Source: JAGNXB01 sp964471595 | GTDB taxonomy: Bacteria > Bacteroidota > Bacteroidia > Chitinophagales > Saprospiraceae | Direction of reading: 5' to 3' | DNA length: 47,055 nt | Assembly (NCBI GenBank): GCA_964471595.1 | Contig: CAYYGN010000024.1 | Span: forward strand, 1 to 47,055 | Part shown: positions 1 to 7,908 of the stretch, piece by piece | Layout of the letters: each line of letters opens with the position of its first letter | Position numbering within the stretch: position 1 is the stretch's first letter | Notes under the pieces: generated by a model | Seen by the model: the letters and a program-made list of their open reading frames with translations, nothing else | Told to the model about the DNA's origin: nothing | Databases searched by the model: none | Made by a program: the position numbers and the translations under genes

Positions 1-2151
1 CTGTGCGGCATCGCAGGTGGTGCCGGACAGCAGGGTGGTGTCTGGTGCCACATACAGGTAGTCGGTGATGAACAGGCTGTCACAGGGACCGGTGGTGACG
101 ATGAGCGTATCGGAATGATCGGTACCGGTCGTGCAGAGTGTGATCGTCTTTATTTCCACATGCATGGCACCGTATGTCTTTTCCGTGATCACCATGCTGT
201 CACATCCCCACTGATTGGACAGGATCAGGGTGTCGGCTCCTGCTTCCAAAGGATTGCAGGTAACCAGGGATTGATGAAATTCGGAAGAGGGAAGTACTGA
301 CACCCACAATTCCGCTGTATCCGAAATGCCGCAAGTGGTTTTTGCCAAAGACCGGATACGCACCAAGCCGGTATCCAGGGTCGGCACCAAAAGCATGGAA
401 TCATTTTCCACTATCCATGGCCAGTCCGGCTCCAACAGCCATTCGATGACAGAAACCGAATCCCGGCTGAAAAAAACCGATATGGTATCTCCCGGACAGG
501 CCGTGTCATTGGCCCATAAAACTGGCATCAACGGTTGATGGGTTTCGCGAATGATTTGGACACAGGAGGTATCCGAGCACGAAATGGACGTTCCCGAATG
601 GGTCACTTCCAGGCAATACAGTCCTGATCGGGAAACCTGAATGGCGGGCATGGTATCCGGACTAAGGATACCACCCGGCGGACCGGTCCATTTGAAGGCG
701 GTATGTCCGGAAGGAAATGAATCGGATCCAGTGCCATCCAGTACGATCCAAAGGGTAGTATCGCATGGTAATGTTTCGTACGGCGCTATGACGGCCTCAG
801 GATGCAACATATTCAGAGTCAGGGAAACAACGCTGTCGCAACCCTGTACACTCTGACAGGAAACCATATAATGGCCGGAGGCAAAAAAAGTGTCCTGGCA
901 AAACAGCACCGTTTCCAGTCCGCAAAATTCTAAGGTGTCTTTGGTGATGGATGGAATAGGGTATTCCATTACCGTACATTGAACAAGACTGTCACATCCT
1001 CCCTGAGAGGGAAGGATTACTTCATAGGTACCGGGTTCCTGAAACCATTCTCCTGCACAAATTACCGCTGCCCCTGGACACATGTAAACGGTATCCAAAC
1101 CGGGCGGAGGCAGGATGTATTCGACTTCGATGCTGTCCGAAACACATTCTCCGTTCAAGGTGTAGGTGACGGCATACATACCCGGCAAATGCCCGTTGTC
1201 GGCGACAAAGAATTGATCGGATTGCTGGCCGACCAAAGCCGCACCGTTATAATACCATTGCCAGGTGCCGTCAGGCAATGGGAAATCAGCCTGCAAAACA
1301 AAATCAGAGGAACAAGGCGTGCCGAATACCTGAAGTTCGACAGCGTCATAATGTTGCACTTCGTCCAGTTGCAGATTGTCAATGATGAAAAAGGGATTGC
1401 ACGGACTCCCTGTGTAGTCCGGAGGCAGTGGACATGGAGGCCCCAACATGAGTGCCTGCATGTCCGCAGTGGGTGTGAAAGTGATCGTGAGTGTACTCCA
1501 TTCCGTAGCAGGGACATAAGCGGCACTGCCCAATAATACCCAGGAGGGATCAGCCGGCAACGGGCATTGAGCGGTAGGAACGTCCAGACTGTTGCAGTCA
1601 GGACTCCCGTACACGCTAAATGAAACCGCACCATAAGGAATGACGCCGTTATTACAGGTAGAGCCTGCAAATCCCAAGGGCACTGAAGCGATGTCTACAG
1701 AAAGGGTATAATCATATCCGGCCACAAAGGGAGCATTGAGACATGTGCCTACATACTCCATGTGATTGGGATGAAATATCATCCCCAAAACGCCTCCACC
1801 TTCGGGAAAAGGGACAAGACCCGCTTCCGGAATGGCCGGCCACAAGAAATTGCAGGTATGCAGGTAATCAGGTGTGGCCATGGTAGCGGATTCCCAGGCC
1901 ATGACCGCGTTCATCTCGGCAAAAGACCCCGGACACCAGTTCATGGCTTCAAAGGAAGGATTGGGGATCAGGGAGGCGCCAGGATTGTTGATGGTTATTC
2001 CTTGACAAATACAGGCCGGGTCATACAAATCAATCATTCCGTTTCCGTTGTCATCCAACCCGTTGTAACAATTCTCCTGGGCGAAAATACCTGACCCTGT
2101 CAGCACCTGCAGGATGATTGCCAAAGGGTATGCAATGGACTTGTTGGGCAT
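1..2151 (-). CDS. Large secreted Cys-rich T9SS-type protein (paralog A), 3' part outside the window
   Basis: The minus frame is open without a stop from ATG at 2151 to the window edge (717 codons); the C-terminus is missing. Residues 1-25 form a signal peptide ending FAQ. Next comes an Asp-rich segment (NGLDDNGNGMIDLYDPAC) typical of Saprospiria exoproteins, then a Cys-rich probable jelly-roll region to about residue 240 (PDYLHTC, GLVPFPEGGGVLG, LPPDYTGSPC). Ig/PKD-like segments follow (GTWQWYYNG). From about residue 615 there are repeats with TC(N/D) and (G/P)CDS pairs, for example TTGPCDSLFITDYLYV. It aligns along its length with the protein at 41141-44893 (TTGPCDSLFITHYEYV there) and with the N-terminus of the one at 45164. 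By that homology it should be exported by the T9SS and end in a CHU_C sorting domain, which is not visible here. Its job is unknown; surface adhesion or matrix is a guess. Confidence 0.85.
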   Translation of the reverse strand, partial: MPNKSIAYPLAIILQVLTGSGIFAQENCYNGLDDNGNGMIDLYDPACICQGITINNPGASLIPNPSFEAMNWCPGSFAEMNAVMAWESATMATPDYLHTCNFLWPAIPEAGLVPFPEGGGVLGMIFHPNHMEYVGTCLNAPFVAGYDYTLSVDIASVPLGFAGSTCNNGVIPYGAVSFSVYGSPDCNSLDVPTAQCPLPADPSWVLLGSAAYVPATEWSTLTITFTPTADMQALMLGPPCPLPPDYTGSPCNPFFIIDNLQLDEVQHYDAVELQVFGTPCSSDFVLQADFPLPDGTWQWYYNGAALVGQQSDQFFVADNGHLPGMYAVTYTLNGECVSDSIEVEYILPPPGLDTVYMCPGAAVICAGEWFQEPGTYEVILPSQGGCDSLVQCTVMEYPIPSITKDTLEFCGLETVLFCQDTFFASGHYMVSCQSVQGCDSVVSLTLNMLHPEAVIAPYETLPCDTTLWIVLDGTGSDSFPSGHTAFKWTGPPGGILSPDTMPAIQVSRSGLYCLEVTHSGTSISCSDTSCVQIIRETHQPLMPVLWANDTACPGDTISVFFSRDSVSVIEWLLEPDWPWIVENDSMLLVPTLDTGLVRIRSLAKTTCGISDTAELWVSVLPSSEFHQSLVTCNPLEAGADTLILSNQWGCDSMVITEKTYGAMHVEIKTITLCTTGTDHSDTLIVTTGPCDSLFITDYLYVAPDTTLLSGTTCDAAQ

Positions 2152-2197
2152 AACAAACAAAGAATGTTTGGAACCTGCAATTCTTTTTCCTCCTCCT

Positions 2198-2205
2198 TAA
2201 AGGTA
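2198..2205 (-). promoter_or_regulatory. -7 box TACCTTTA for paralog A
   Basis: On the minus strand TACCTTTA lies about 46 nt before the ATG at 2151 and matches the Bacteroidota -7 consensus TAnnTTTG at seven of eight positions. The same octamer precedes paralog B at 41126. I see no clear -33 TTG at the expected distance. Confidence 0.45.
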
Positions 2206-2322
2206 TTGCATCCTTCTGGATTGTCGTCCGATTTTTCATGAAAATGCCTGCTTTCATTGCCCTTGTACACGCATACGGTGTTGCAGGCCATGAATAAGGC
2301 GGAATCCGGGGACAAGTCATCC

Positions 2323-2350
2323 GGGTATCTTCCGTTCGGGGAGGATACCC
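2323..2350 (-). terminator. Hairpin just after the 2358-3770 gene
   Basis: GGGTATCTTCC (2323-2333) pairs with GGAGGATACCC (2340-2350): 11 bp with one G-U, loop 6 nt. It begins 8 nt past the stop of the minus-strand gene. There is no U-tract after it, so it is either a weak terminator or a 3'-end stabilising hairpin. Confidence 0.45.
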
Positions 2351-2357
2351 CTGTCTG

Positions 2358-3770
2358 TCAGCGGGAGTCGGAAGCCCGGTGGCGGGTCATGTCGGGTGCC
2401 AGACGCTTGACATGAAGGACAAATCCGGCCAAAGCGGGGTCTGCGGTGGCATTTTCATCCTGGGGCACGGACCGTATGACTTCTTCGAATTGGGCGCGGT
2501 TGATCCGCATTTCGGCCCAGGCGGCCAATGTGTATTGCCATTTCAATACAGGCAGGCTGCCTGTCCGCGTTGCGTGTTCTTCCTCCCTTTGGACCAATCT
2601 GTATTTCCGCGCCAGACGGACGAGACGGGCGGTTTTGTCGCGGTGCAAAAGGATATCGAAAAATACGGTGAAGAAATGGTGCCAGCGGTGATCGAATATT
2701 TCATCACTGTAGGCGCGCAGAAAGGATTCCGCATAATTGTCCGCGTTGCGGTACAAGCCTTCGGCGGCCAGGGCGCGCAGATAATGGGTGACGAACAAAA
2801 GCCGGTTGTGGAAGGACGTTCCCAGTTTGAGTTCGGGATAAGCACGGCGCATGAGGTCCAACGCTTCCTTTTCGCGGTGCTGCCGCAACAACACGCCGGA
2901 GAGCGTATTGACATAGTGCAGGTAATCAGCATTTTTTTCACGGATGGAAAGGTATCCGTACCATACGGCCCGGTCGAGTTCTCCGAGAAAATTGTGCAGG
3001 AGCAGCCGGTTGCTGTAATAATTGATCAGCAAACGCCGCGAATAATACATGCCCTGCTGCAGGATACGGTCATAGTCATCGAACATGTCCTTGAGGCGGT
3101 CAAACTGCCGGTAATTGAAATACAGGAAGGTAAGCCTCACCAGGGCCATGTACCGGTTGTTGCCGTCGAGGGAATGGTCGTGATAAACATCGGTCAGCCA
3201 GCGCTCCCATTGAATGGATTCGGAAGGATTTCCGGCATATTGACGGACGATATCCTGGGTGGCATAATGGATTTTGTCGTTGATGTCGCGGGCGTGTTCG
3301 TATTGTGCGCGGTATGTGCGGAGGAACGTGTCGGCTTCTTCATGCTGGCGGTAACGGAGGCGGATGAGCAGAAAATGCCGGTATTGCCTGACCAGTTCGT
3401 AAATACGGGCAAAGTTGAAGGCGCGATGGTCCGTCTCGCGGATCATGCGGGACAACATTTTCTCCTCCGCCGGAAGGATGGCATCCGTAGCGATTTGCTG
3501 GTCGAGATGCGCGATCTTCCGGAATTGTTCATCCACGTCGATAGCGGCGAGGTTTTCCCCGATCCAGGTGATCAGGGAGGAATATTTGCGTTTGTCGAGT
3601 GAGGGGTCAAAAGGCAGCGGTTGGTCGTGGTGGCGACTGTTGTGGTCGAGGATTTCCAGAATGGCCTTTTTGCCGGGATCAGAAAAGCGGGCATGGGCCA
3701 GCAGCCACCCGGTCTCGTGAGGGAGCAGGGTGTCGGCAAACTCCTGAAAGCGCACCAGACGGATTTTCAT
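2358..3770 (-). CDS. Unknown helical (TPR-like) cytoplasmic protein, 470 aa
   Basis: I do not recognise the family. The protein is strongly alpha-helical and rich in Arg, Tyr, Leu and Asp, with no signal peptide, no membrane segment and no catalytic motif that I can name. Helical hairpins of TPR/SEL1 character recur from about residue 110 to 400, for example around YLHYVNTLSGVLLRQ and NADNYAESFLRAYSDEI, which suggests a protein-interaction solenoid. ATG at 3770 is preceded by a -7-like TACCTTTC at 3779-3786. It is transcribed divergently from the T9SS protein at 3863, with about 90 bp between the two starts. Large lineage-specific repeat proteins of this sort are common in Saprospiria, but nothing in the sequence fixes a function. 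Confidence 0.8.
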   Translation of the reverse strand: MKIRLVRFQEFADTLLPHETGWLLAHARFSDPGKKAILEILDHNSRHHDQPLPFDPSLDKRKYSSLITWIGENLAAIDVDEQFRKIAHLDQQIATDAILPAEEKMLSRMIRETDHRAFNFARIYELVRQYRHFLLIRLRYRQHEEADTFLRTYRAQYEHARDINDKIHYATQDIVRQYAGNPSESIQWERWLTDVYHDHSLDGNNRYMALVRLTFLYFNYRQFDRLKDMFDDYDRILQQGMYYSRRLLINYYSNRLLLHNFLGELDRAVWYGYLSIREKNADYLHYVNTLSGVLLRQHREKEALDLMRRAYPELKLGTSFHNRLLFVTHYLRALAAEGLYRNADNYAESFLRAYSDEIFDHRWHHFFTVFFDILLHRDKTARLVRLARKYRLVQREEEHATRTGSLPVLKWQYTLAAWAEMRINRAQFEEVIRSVPQDENATADPALAGFVLHVKRLAPDMTRHRASDSR

Positions 3771-3778
3771 GGCAGCTG

Positions 3779-3786
3779 GAAAGGTA
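3779..3786 (-). promoter_or_regulatory. -7-like box TACCTTTC for the 2358-3770 gene
   Basis: Minus-strand TACCTTTC ends 8 nt before the ATG at 3770. It differs from TAnnTTTG only at the last base. No good -33 element is seen. The predicted 5' leader is only a few nucleotides. Confidence 0.35.
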
Positions 3787-3850
3787 AGGAGTTGACCGCA
3801 ACCATTGTTGTCGTTGAGCCACTCTCCCGGCCGGGTTCGGGAGAAACCCC

Positions 3851-3858
3851 TAACTTTC
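3851..3858 (+). promoter_or_regulatory. -7-like box TAACTTTC, leaderless arrangement
   Basis: TAACTTTC lies exactly 4 nt before the ATG at 3863. The same 4-nt spacing occurs for thiL (13130) and the N-acyltransferase (30826). Transcription would start at or next to the ATG. Confidence 0.4.
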
Positions 3859-3862
3859 GGCG

Positions 3863-6619
3863 ATGACGGAATTGCGTTTGGTTTTGGTACTTGGGGTGAT
3901 GGCGCTGTTGCCGGCTCTGCCGGCTTGGGCGACGCACAACCGGGCCGGCGAGATCCACATTGAACAGATTGGAGCCTGCAGTGACCTGACAGTACGCGCC
4001 ACCATCATTACCTACACCAAGGCCTCCGCCTTCGCCGCGGACCGGGACAGCCTCGAAATTTTTTGGGGTGACGGAACCAAAGAGTGGGTGTACCGCGTAA
4101 ACGGTCCCTCAGGCGGCAGCGGTTTCCCCAACGGGGAGGTACTCGCCAATGATGTCAAGAAAAACCTCTACGTCGCCACCCATGCCTATCCGGCGAGGGC
4201 CACATACCGGGTCAGCATGCTCGACCCCAACCGGGTGGACGGTATCCTTAATGTCAATTTCCCCAACTCGGTAACGGTGACCTTCTATATCGAAACCGTT
4301 TACACGTTCCTCAATCCCCAGTTCCAGGGATGCAACAGCACGCCCCAACTCCTCCAGCCTCCCATAGATTTCGGTTGTGTCGGCCGTCCCTTCATCCACA
4401 ATCCCAACGCCTTTGATCCGGACGGTGACAGCCTTTCCTACCACCTCATCCAACCTCTGCAAAGCGCAGGCATACCCGTACCCAAATACCTCTTTCCCAA
4501 TCAGATCGGCTCCGGAGGACCCAACACGGTCACCCTCGACCCGGTCAGCGGCGACCTCCGGTGGATCAATCCCCTCACACCCGGGGAGTACAATATCGCC
4601 TTCATCATCATCAGTTACCGCAACGGGGTGGCCCTGGATACCACCATCCGGGACATGCAGGTGTTGGTCTCCTCTTGCGAGAATGCACCACCCGTCATCC
4701 AGGCGGAAGAGGAAGTATGTGTCATCGCCGGTACGACGCTCGATCTCCCCGTTGTGGCCACCGATCCCGATGCCGGCCAGCAATTGTTGCTGACGGCCAC
4801 CGGCGGTCCGTTTGTCAATCCCCTTTCCACAGCCGTTTTCCAGGCACCCGCCAATTATTCCAATCCTCCCGTCAACGGCCGGTTGCTATGGCCCACCGCG
4901 TGCGAAGAAATCCGGCGCCAACCCTGGTCCATCGTCTTTCGGGCCGTGGACAACGACGCCAATACCCCGCTTGCCGATTTGCACACCTTGCGGGTCACTG
5001 TCGTTGGCCCTCCTCCGGAGGATGTCCAGGCATCGACCGCACAAAACCTCATCCGCCTTTCCTGGGAGAGTCCGTATGCCTGCGAACAGACAGAAGAGGA
5101 CTATTTCCGTGGATTTTCCGTCTGGAGACGGATCGGCAGCAATCCCTTCCTACCGGATACCTGTGACCCCGGACTCGAAGGCAAAGGCTATACCCGTATC
5201 GCTTTCCGGCAGACAACGCTGGAAAACGGACGCTATGTATTCTCCGATACGAATGTCGAACCCGGGCGCACCTATTGTTACCGCATCGTCGCCGATTTTG
5301 CCCGGCTCAGCGCCGCCGGCAATCCCTTTAACCAGGTATCCGGCCTGCCCTCTGCCGAAATCTGCGTCCAACTGCAACGCAATGTCCCCCTCCTGACCCG
5401 GGTGTCGGTCCATCAAACCGATGAGACCAACGGAGCCATGGAAGTCGTCTGGACCAAACCGCGCATCCCTGACCTGGACACCATCCTGTACCCGGGACCG
5501 TACAGGTATCAACTGTTTCGTTCACCCGGTCTCGGCACGGACGACTGGGAGCCGGTGCCCGGGGCCGACTTTACCGCTCCTTCCTATTCCGCTGCCAATG
5601 ACACATCCCTCCAATTCGATACCGGTCTGGATACGCGGAATCTCGGCCATACCTACCAGGTTCTCTTTTCGGCCAACGGCTCCGAAATCGGCGCCTCCGC
5701 CACCGCCTCGTCCGTGTACCTGACGGTCGCAGCAACCGATCGCCGCAACAACCTCGCCTGGAGCGAAACGGTGCCCTGGGTCAATGACCATTACCAGGTA
5801 GAAAGACTGGACCCCATTTCGGGCGACTGGTTGCTGATCGGTCTGACCGAAGAACCGGTTTGGGTCGACACCGGACTCGTCAACGGCACCTCGTATTGTT
5901 ATCGCATCCGCTCATCCGGAGATTACGGTATTGCCGACCTTCCTGCGCCATTGCTCAATCTTTCCCAGGAGGCATGCGGCATCCCTCTGGATACGGTCCC
6001 TCCCTGTTCGCCCATCCTCACCGTCACCAATATCTGCGATACGCTCATTCCCGGCGAAGACCCCAATCTTCTCCTCAATCGCCTGAAATGGTCCGATCCC
6101 CGGATCCAGTGTCCGGGATTGTCGGATGTGGCCGGCTATACGGTATATCTGCGTGAACCCGGTCAGGCCGGGGCTTCTCCGTTGACCACTCTCCTCGCGG
6201 CCGGGGATACTTTTTTCCTCCATTACCCCGAGCGCAACCTGGCAGGATGTTATTCCGTGGTGGCCTTTGACGCCCTCGGCAATGCCTCCGTCCCCAGTGC
6301 CGAAGTCTGTGTGGACAACTGTCCCGATTATCGCCTCCCCAACACCTTCACGCCCAATAATGACGGCCAGAACGATTTGTTCCGCCCTTACCCGTACCGC
6401 TTTGTCGAACGGGTGGATTTTCAGGTGTTCAACCGTTGGGGCAATCTGGTTTTCCACACCAGTGATCCCGACCTCCTTTGGGACGGTACCGATGACAACG
6501 GCAAAGCCCTTGCCGACGGTGTATATGCCTATGTGTGTACGGTGTTCGAACTTCGCCTCGAAGGCGTCGTGGCTGCAGGCCCACCGCTCAAAGGGTTCAT
6601 CCAATTGATCCGCAACTGA
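3863..6619 (+). CDS. Secreted multidomain protein with Fn3-like modules and type B (CHU_C) T9SS sorting domain
   Basis: 918 aa. The signal peptide ends about LPAWA (residues 1-23). The next 250 residues resemble the N-terminal modules of Bacteroidota gliding-associated proteins (FDPDGDSLSYHLIQPL, a cadherin/PKD-like Ca-binding motif). Two or more fibronectin-type-III-like beta modules follow (NLIRLSWESP, YCYRIVADFARLSAAG, YCYRIRSSGDYG). The last 95 residues form the CHU_C/gliding-motility C-terminal domain (LPNTFTPNNDGQNDLF, FNRWGNLVF, WDGTDDNGKALADGVYAY), which marks cargo for T9SS export and surface attachment. The role of the cargo is unknown; adhesion or matrix is plausible. ribE begins 3 nt after the stop codon, so the two may share a transcript although their functions look unrelated. 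Confidence 0.9.
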   Translation: MTELRLVLVLGVMALLPALPAWATHNRAGEIHIEQIGACSDLTVRATIITYTKASAFAADRDSLEIFWGDGTKEWVYRVNGPSGGSGFPNGEVLANDVKKNLYVATHAYPARATYRVSMLDPNRVDGILNVNFPNSVTVTFYIETVYTFLNPQFQGCNSTPQLLQPPIDFGCVGRPFIHNPNAFDPDGDSLSYHLIQPLQSAGIPVPKYLFPNQIGSGGPNTVTLDPVSGDLRWINPLTPGEYNIAFIIISYRNGVALDTTIRDMQVLVSSCENAPPVIQAEEEVCVIAGTTLDLPVVATDPDAGQQLLLTATGGPFVNPLSTAVFQAPANYSNPPVNGRLLWPTACEEIRRQPWSIVFRAVDNDANTPLADLHTLRVTVVGPPPEDVQASTAQNLIRLSWESPYACEQTEEDYFRGFSVWRRIGSNPFLPDTCDPGLEGKGYTRIAFRQTTLENGRYVFSDTNVEPGRTYCYRIVADFARLSAAGNPFNQVSGLPSAEICVQLQRNVPLLTRVSVHQTDETNGAMEVVWTKPRIPDLDTILYPGPYRYQLFRSPGLGTDDWEPVPGADFTAPSYSAANDTSLQFDTGLDTRNLGHTYQVLFSANGSEIGASATASSVYLTVAATDRRNNLAWSETVPWVNDHYQVERLDPISGDWLLIGLTEEPVWVDTGLVNGTSYCYRIRSSGDYGIADLPAPLLNLSQEACGIPLDTVPPCSPILTVTNICDTLIPGEDPNLLLNRLKWSDPRIQCPGLSDVAGYTVYLREPGQAGASPLTTLLAAGDTFFLHYPERNLAGCYSVVAFDALGNASVPSAEVCVDNCPDYRLPNTFTPNNDGQNDLFRPYPYRFVERVDFQVFNRWGNLVFHTSDPDLLWDGTDDNGKALADGVYAYVCTVFELRLEGVVAAGPPLKGFIQLIRN

Positions 6620-6622
6620 GCC

Positions 6623-7234
6623 ATGTTTACCGGAATTGTGGAATGTACCGGTGTGCTGCAATCTGCCGAAATGGAGGGATCCAATCTCCACTGGTGGGTG
6701 GCGTCACCGGTCTCCGACATGCTGCAAGTGGATCAAAGTGTGGCCCATGACGGGGTATGTCTGACCGTGACCGCCCTCCGGCCCGGTGCCCATGCCGTGA
6801 CACTCGTCGCTGAGACATTGGCGCGCAGCCACCTCGGCCTGAAAAAGACGGGCGATCGCCTGAACATCGAGCGCAGCCTCACGCTCGCCAAACCTCTGGA
6901 CGGCCACTTGGTTCAGGGGCACGTGGACGGCATCGTCACCTGCATCGAACGCCGGGATGAAGGCGGGAGCTGGATGTTTCGCTTTCGCTTCGATCCCGCT
7001 CATGCCCCTCTGCTGATCGACAAAGGATCGGTTTGCCTCAACGGTGTCAGCCTCACCGTGATCCGGCCCGACAGGGATGCCTTTTCCGTGACCGTCATCC
7101 CCTATACCCTGGCCCACACCACCTTCAGGGAGCTACAGCCGGGCATGGCCTGTAATGTGGAATTTGACCTGATCGCCAAATATCTCCTGCGCTGGCAGGA
7201 ATTGGGATACCAAGCCGGCCCATCTACCTCATGA
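6623..7234 (+). CDS. ribE: Riboflavin synthase alpha subunit
   Basis: 203 aa, full length. It converts two molecules of 6,7-dimethyl-8-ribityllumazine into riboflavin plus a pyrimidine, the last step of vitamin B2 synthesis, as a cytoplasmic trimer. The two lumazine-binding barrels are both visible. The first begins MFTGIVE with DGVCLTV at residues 43-49; the second begins GHLVQGHVDG at 94-103 with NGVSLTV at 140-146; the trimerisation tail starts about NVEFDLIAKYLLR (178). The start is fixed by the invariant N-terminal MFTGIVE. It begins 3 nt after the upstream T9SS gene and overlaps the next gene by 4 nt (ATGA), so 6623-7908 is probably cotranscribed. No FMN riboswitch is seen and there is no room for one. 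Confidence 0.96.
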   Translation: MFTGIVECTGVLQSAEMEGSNLHWWVASPVSDMLQVDQSVAHDGVCLTVTALRPGAHAVTLVAETLARSHLGLKKTGDRLNIERSLTLAKPLDGHLVQGHVDGIVTCIERRDEGGSWMFRFRFDPAHAPLLIDKGSVCLNGVSLTVIRPDRDAFSVTVIPYTLAHTTFRELQPGMACNVEFDLIAKYLLRWQELGYQAGPSTS

Positions 7235-7908
7235 AAAAATGGATATCACCCGGCCGGACGGCGGCCCTGAAACGACTGGCCCTGGATTTGGGCATGGAGT
7301 TCGAGGAAAATGATGCCATGCATGACCTGGCCCTGTTGCGTCATTTTCGTTGTTACAGGCAGACCAACCGCTCGCGCAAGGTGTTCCACGTCCTCAAGAA
7401 AAAGCACGCCCTCCTGGATCATGTCCTTCAGGTCTTCGACCTCCGCTGGACTGTTTCTACCGGCAAGTCTTCACGGACCTTTTACCAGACCATGTTTTTC
7501 ATCCGTTCCCAGTCGCTCGCTCTGCCGGATTTCTACCTGAGGCCGGAGCATTTCCTGCACCGGATTGGCGCCTGGCTCGGCATGCAGGATATCGATTTTG
7601 TCGAATACCCCGAATTCAGTCATCACAATGTGCTGAAGGGGGAAGACGAAGATCTGGTTCGGCAACTGGTGGTCAAACCCCAGCTTGCCGGTATGTTCCG
7701 CCTCAACCGGGAGTGGTTTGTCGAAGGGCTCGGATATTACCTCGTGCTCTACAAACAGAGGCGACTCCTCACTCCGGAGGAGATCAAGGACCTGATCACG
7801 AGGGGTGTCGAACTCTATCAAATGTTGCGGACGGAAGAGTCGGTGGCTCTTCCGGATCCGGATCCGGGGTCCCGACCGGGAGTCGGTCCCGGGTCACTGT
7901 CGGTTTAA
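7231..7908 (+). CDS. Conserved protein of unknown function, 225 aa
   Basis: Soluble, with no signal peptide. The middle segment follows a pattern I recall from a widespread uncharacterised bacterial family: a beta-rich region, then LPDFYLRPEHFLHRIG, QDIDFVEYPEFSHHNVLKG and a C-terminal YYLVLYKQRRLLTPEEI. No catalytic residues can be assigned. It overlaps ribE by 4 nt (ATGA), so translational coupling is likely, though a link to flavin metabolism is only contextual. The last 20 residues are low-complexity (PDPDPGSRPGVGPGS) and encoded by a GC-rich palindromic stretch; this tail is probably not part of the fold. Its TAA shares TTAA with the stop codon of the convergent gene at 7905. Confidence 0.8.
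   Translation: MKKWISPGRTAALKRLALDLGMEFEENDAMHDLALLRHFRCYRQTNRSRKVFHVLKKKHALLDHVLQVFDLRWTVSTGKSSRTFYQTMFFIRSQSLALPDFYLRPEHFLHRIGAWLGMQDIDFVEYPEFSHHNVLKGEDEDLVRQLVVKPQLAGMFRLNREWFVEGLGYYLVLYKQRRLLTPEEIKDLITRGVELYQMLRTEESVALPDPDPGSRPGVGPGSLSV
7876..7892. terminator. Possible bidirectional hairpin at the convergent gene ends
   Basis: CCGGGA-GTCGG-TCCCGG (6-bp stem, 5-nt loop) lies inside the last codons of the 7231 gene, close to the shared stop codons. There is no U-tract. It could serve both convergent transcripts or be an incidental product of the GC-rich tail. Confidence 0.25.

Noticed and set aside
2379..3602. 407-aa plus-strand ORF opposite the 2358-3770 gene
   Set aside because: Antisense to the better ORF, which has a promoter-like box, a consistent helical pattern and a hairpin at its end. 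Because the minus-strand protein is itself unrecognised, this is less certain than the other antisense rejections.
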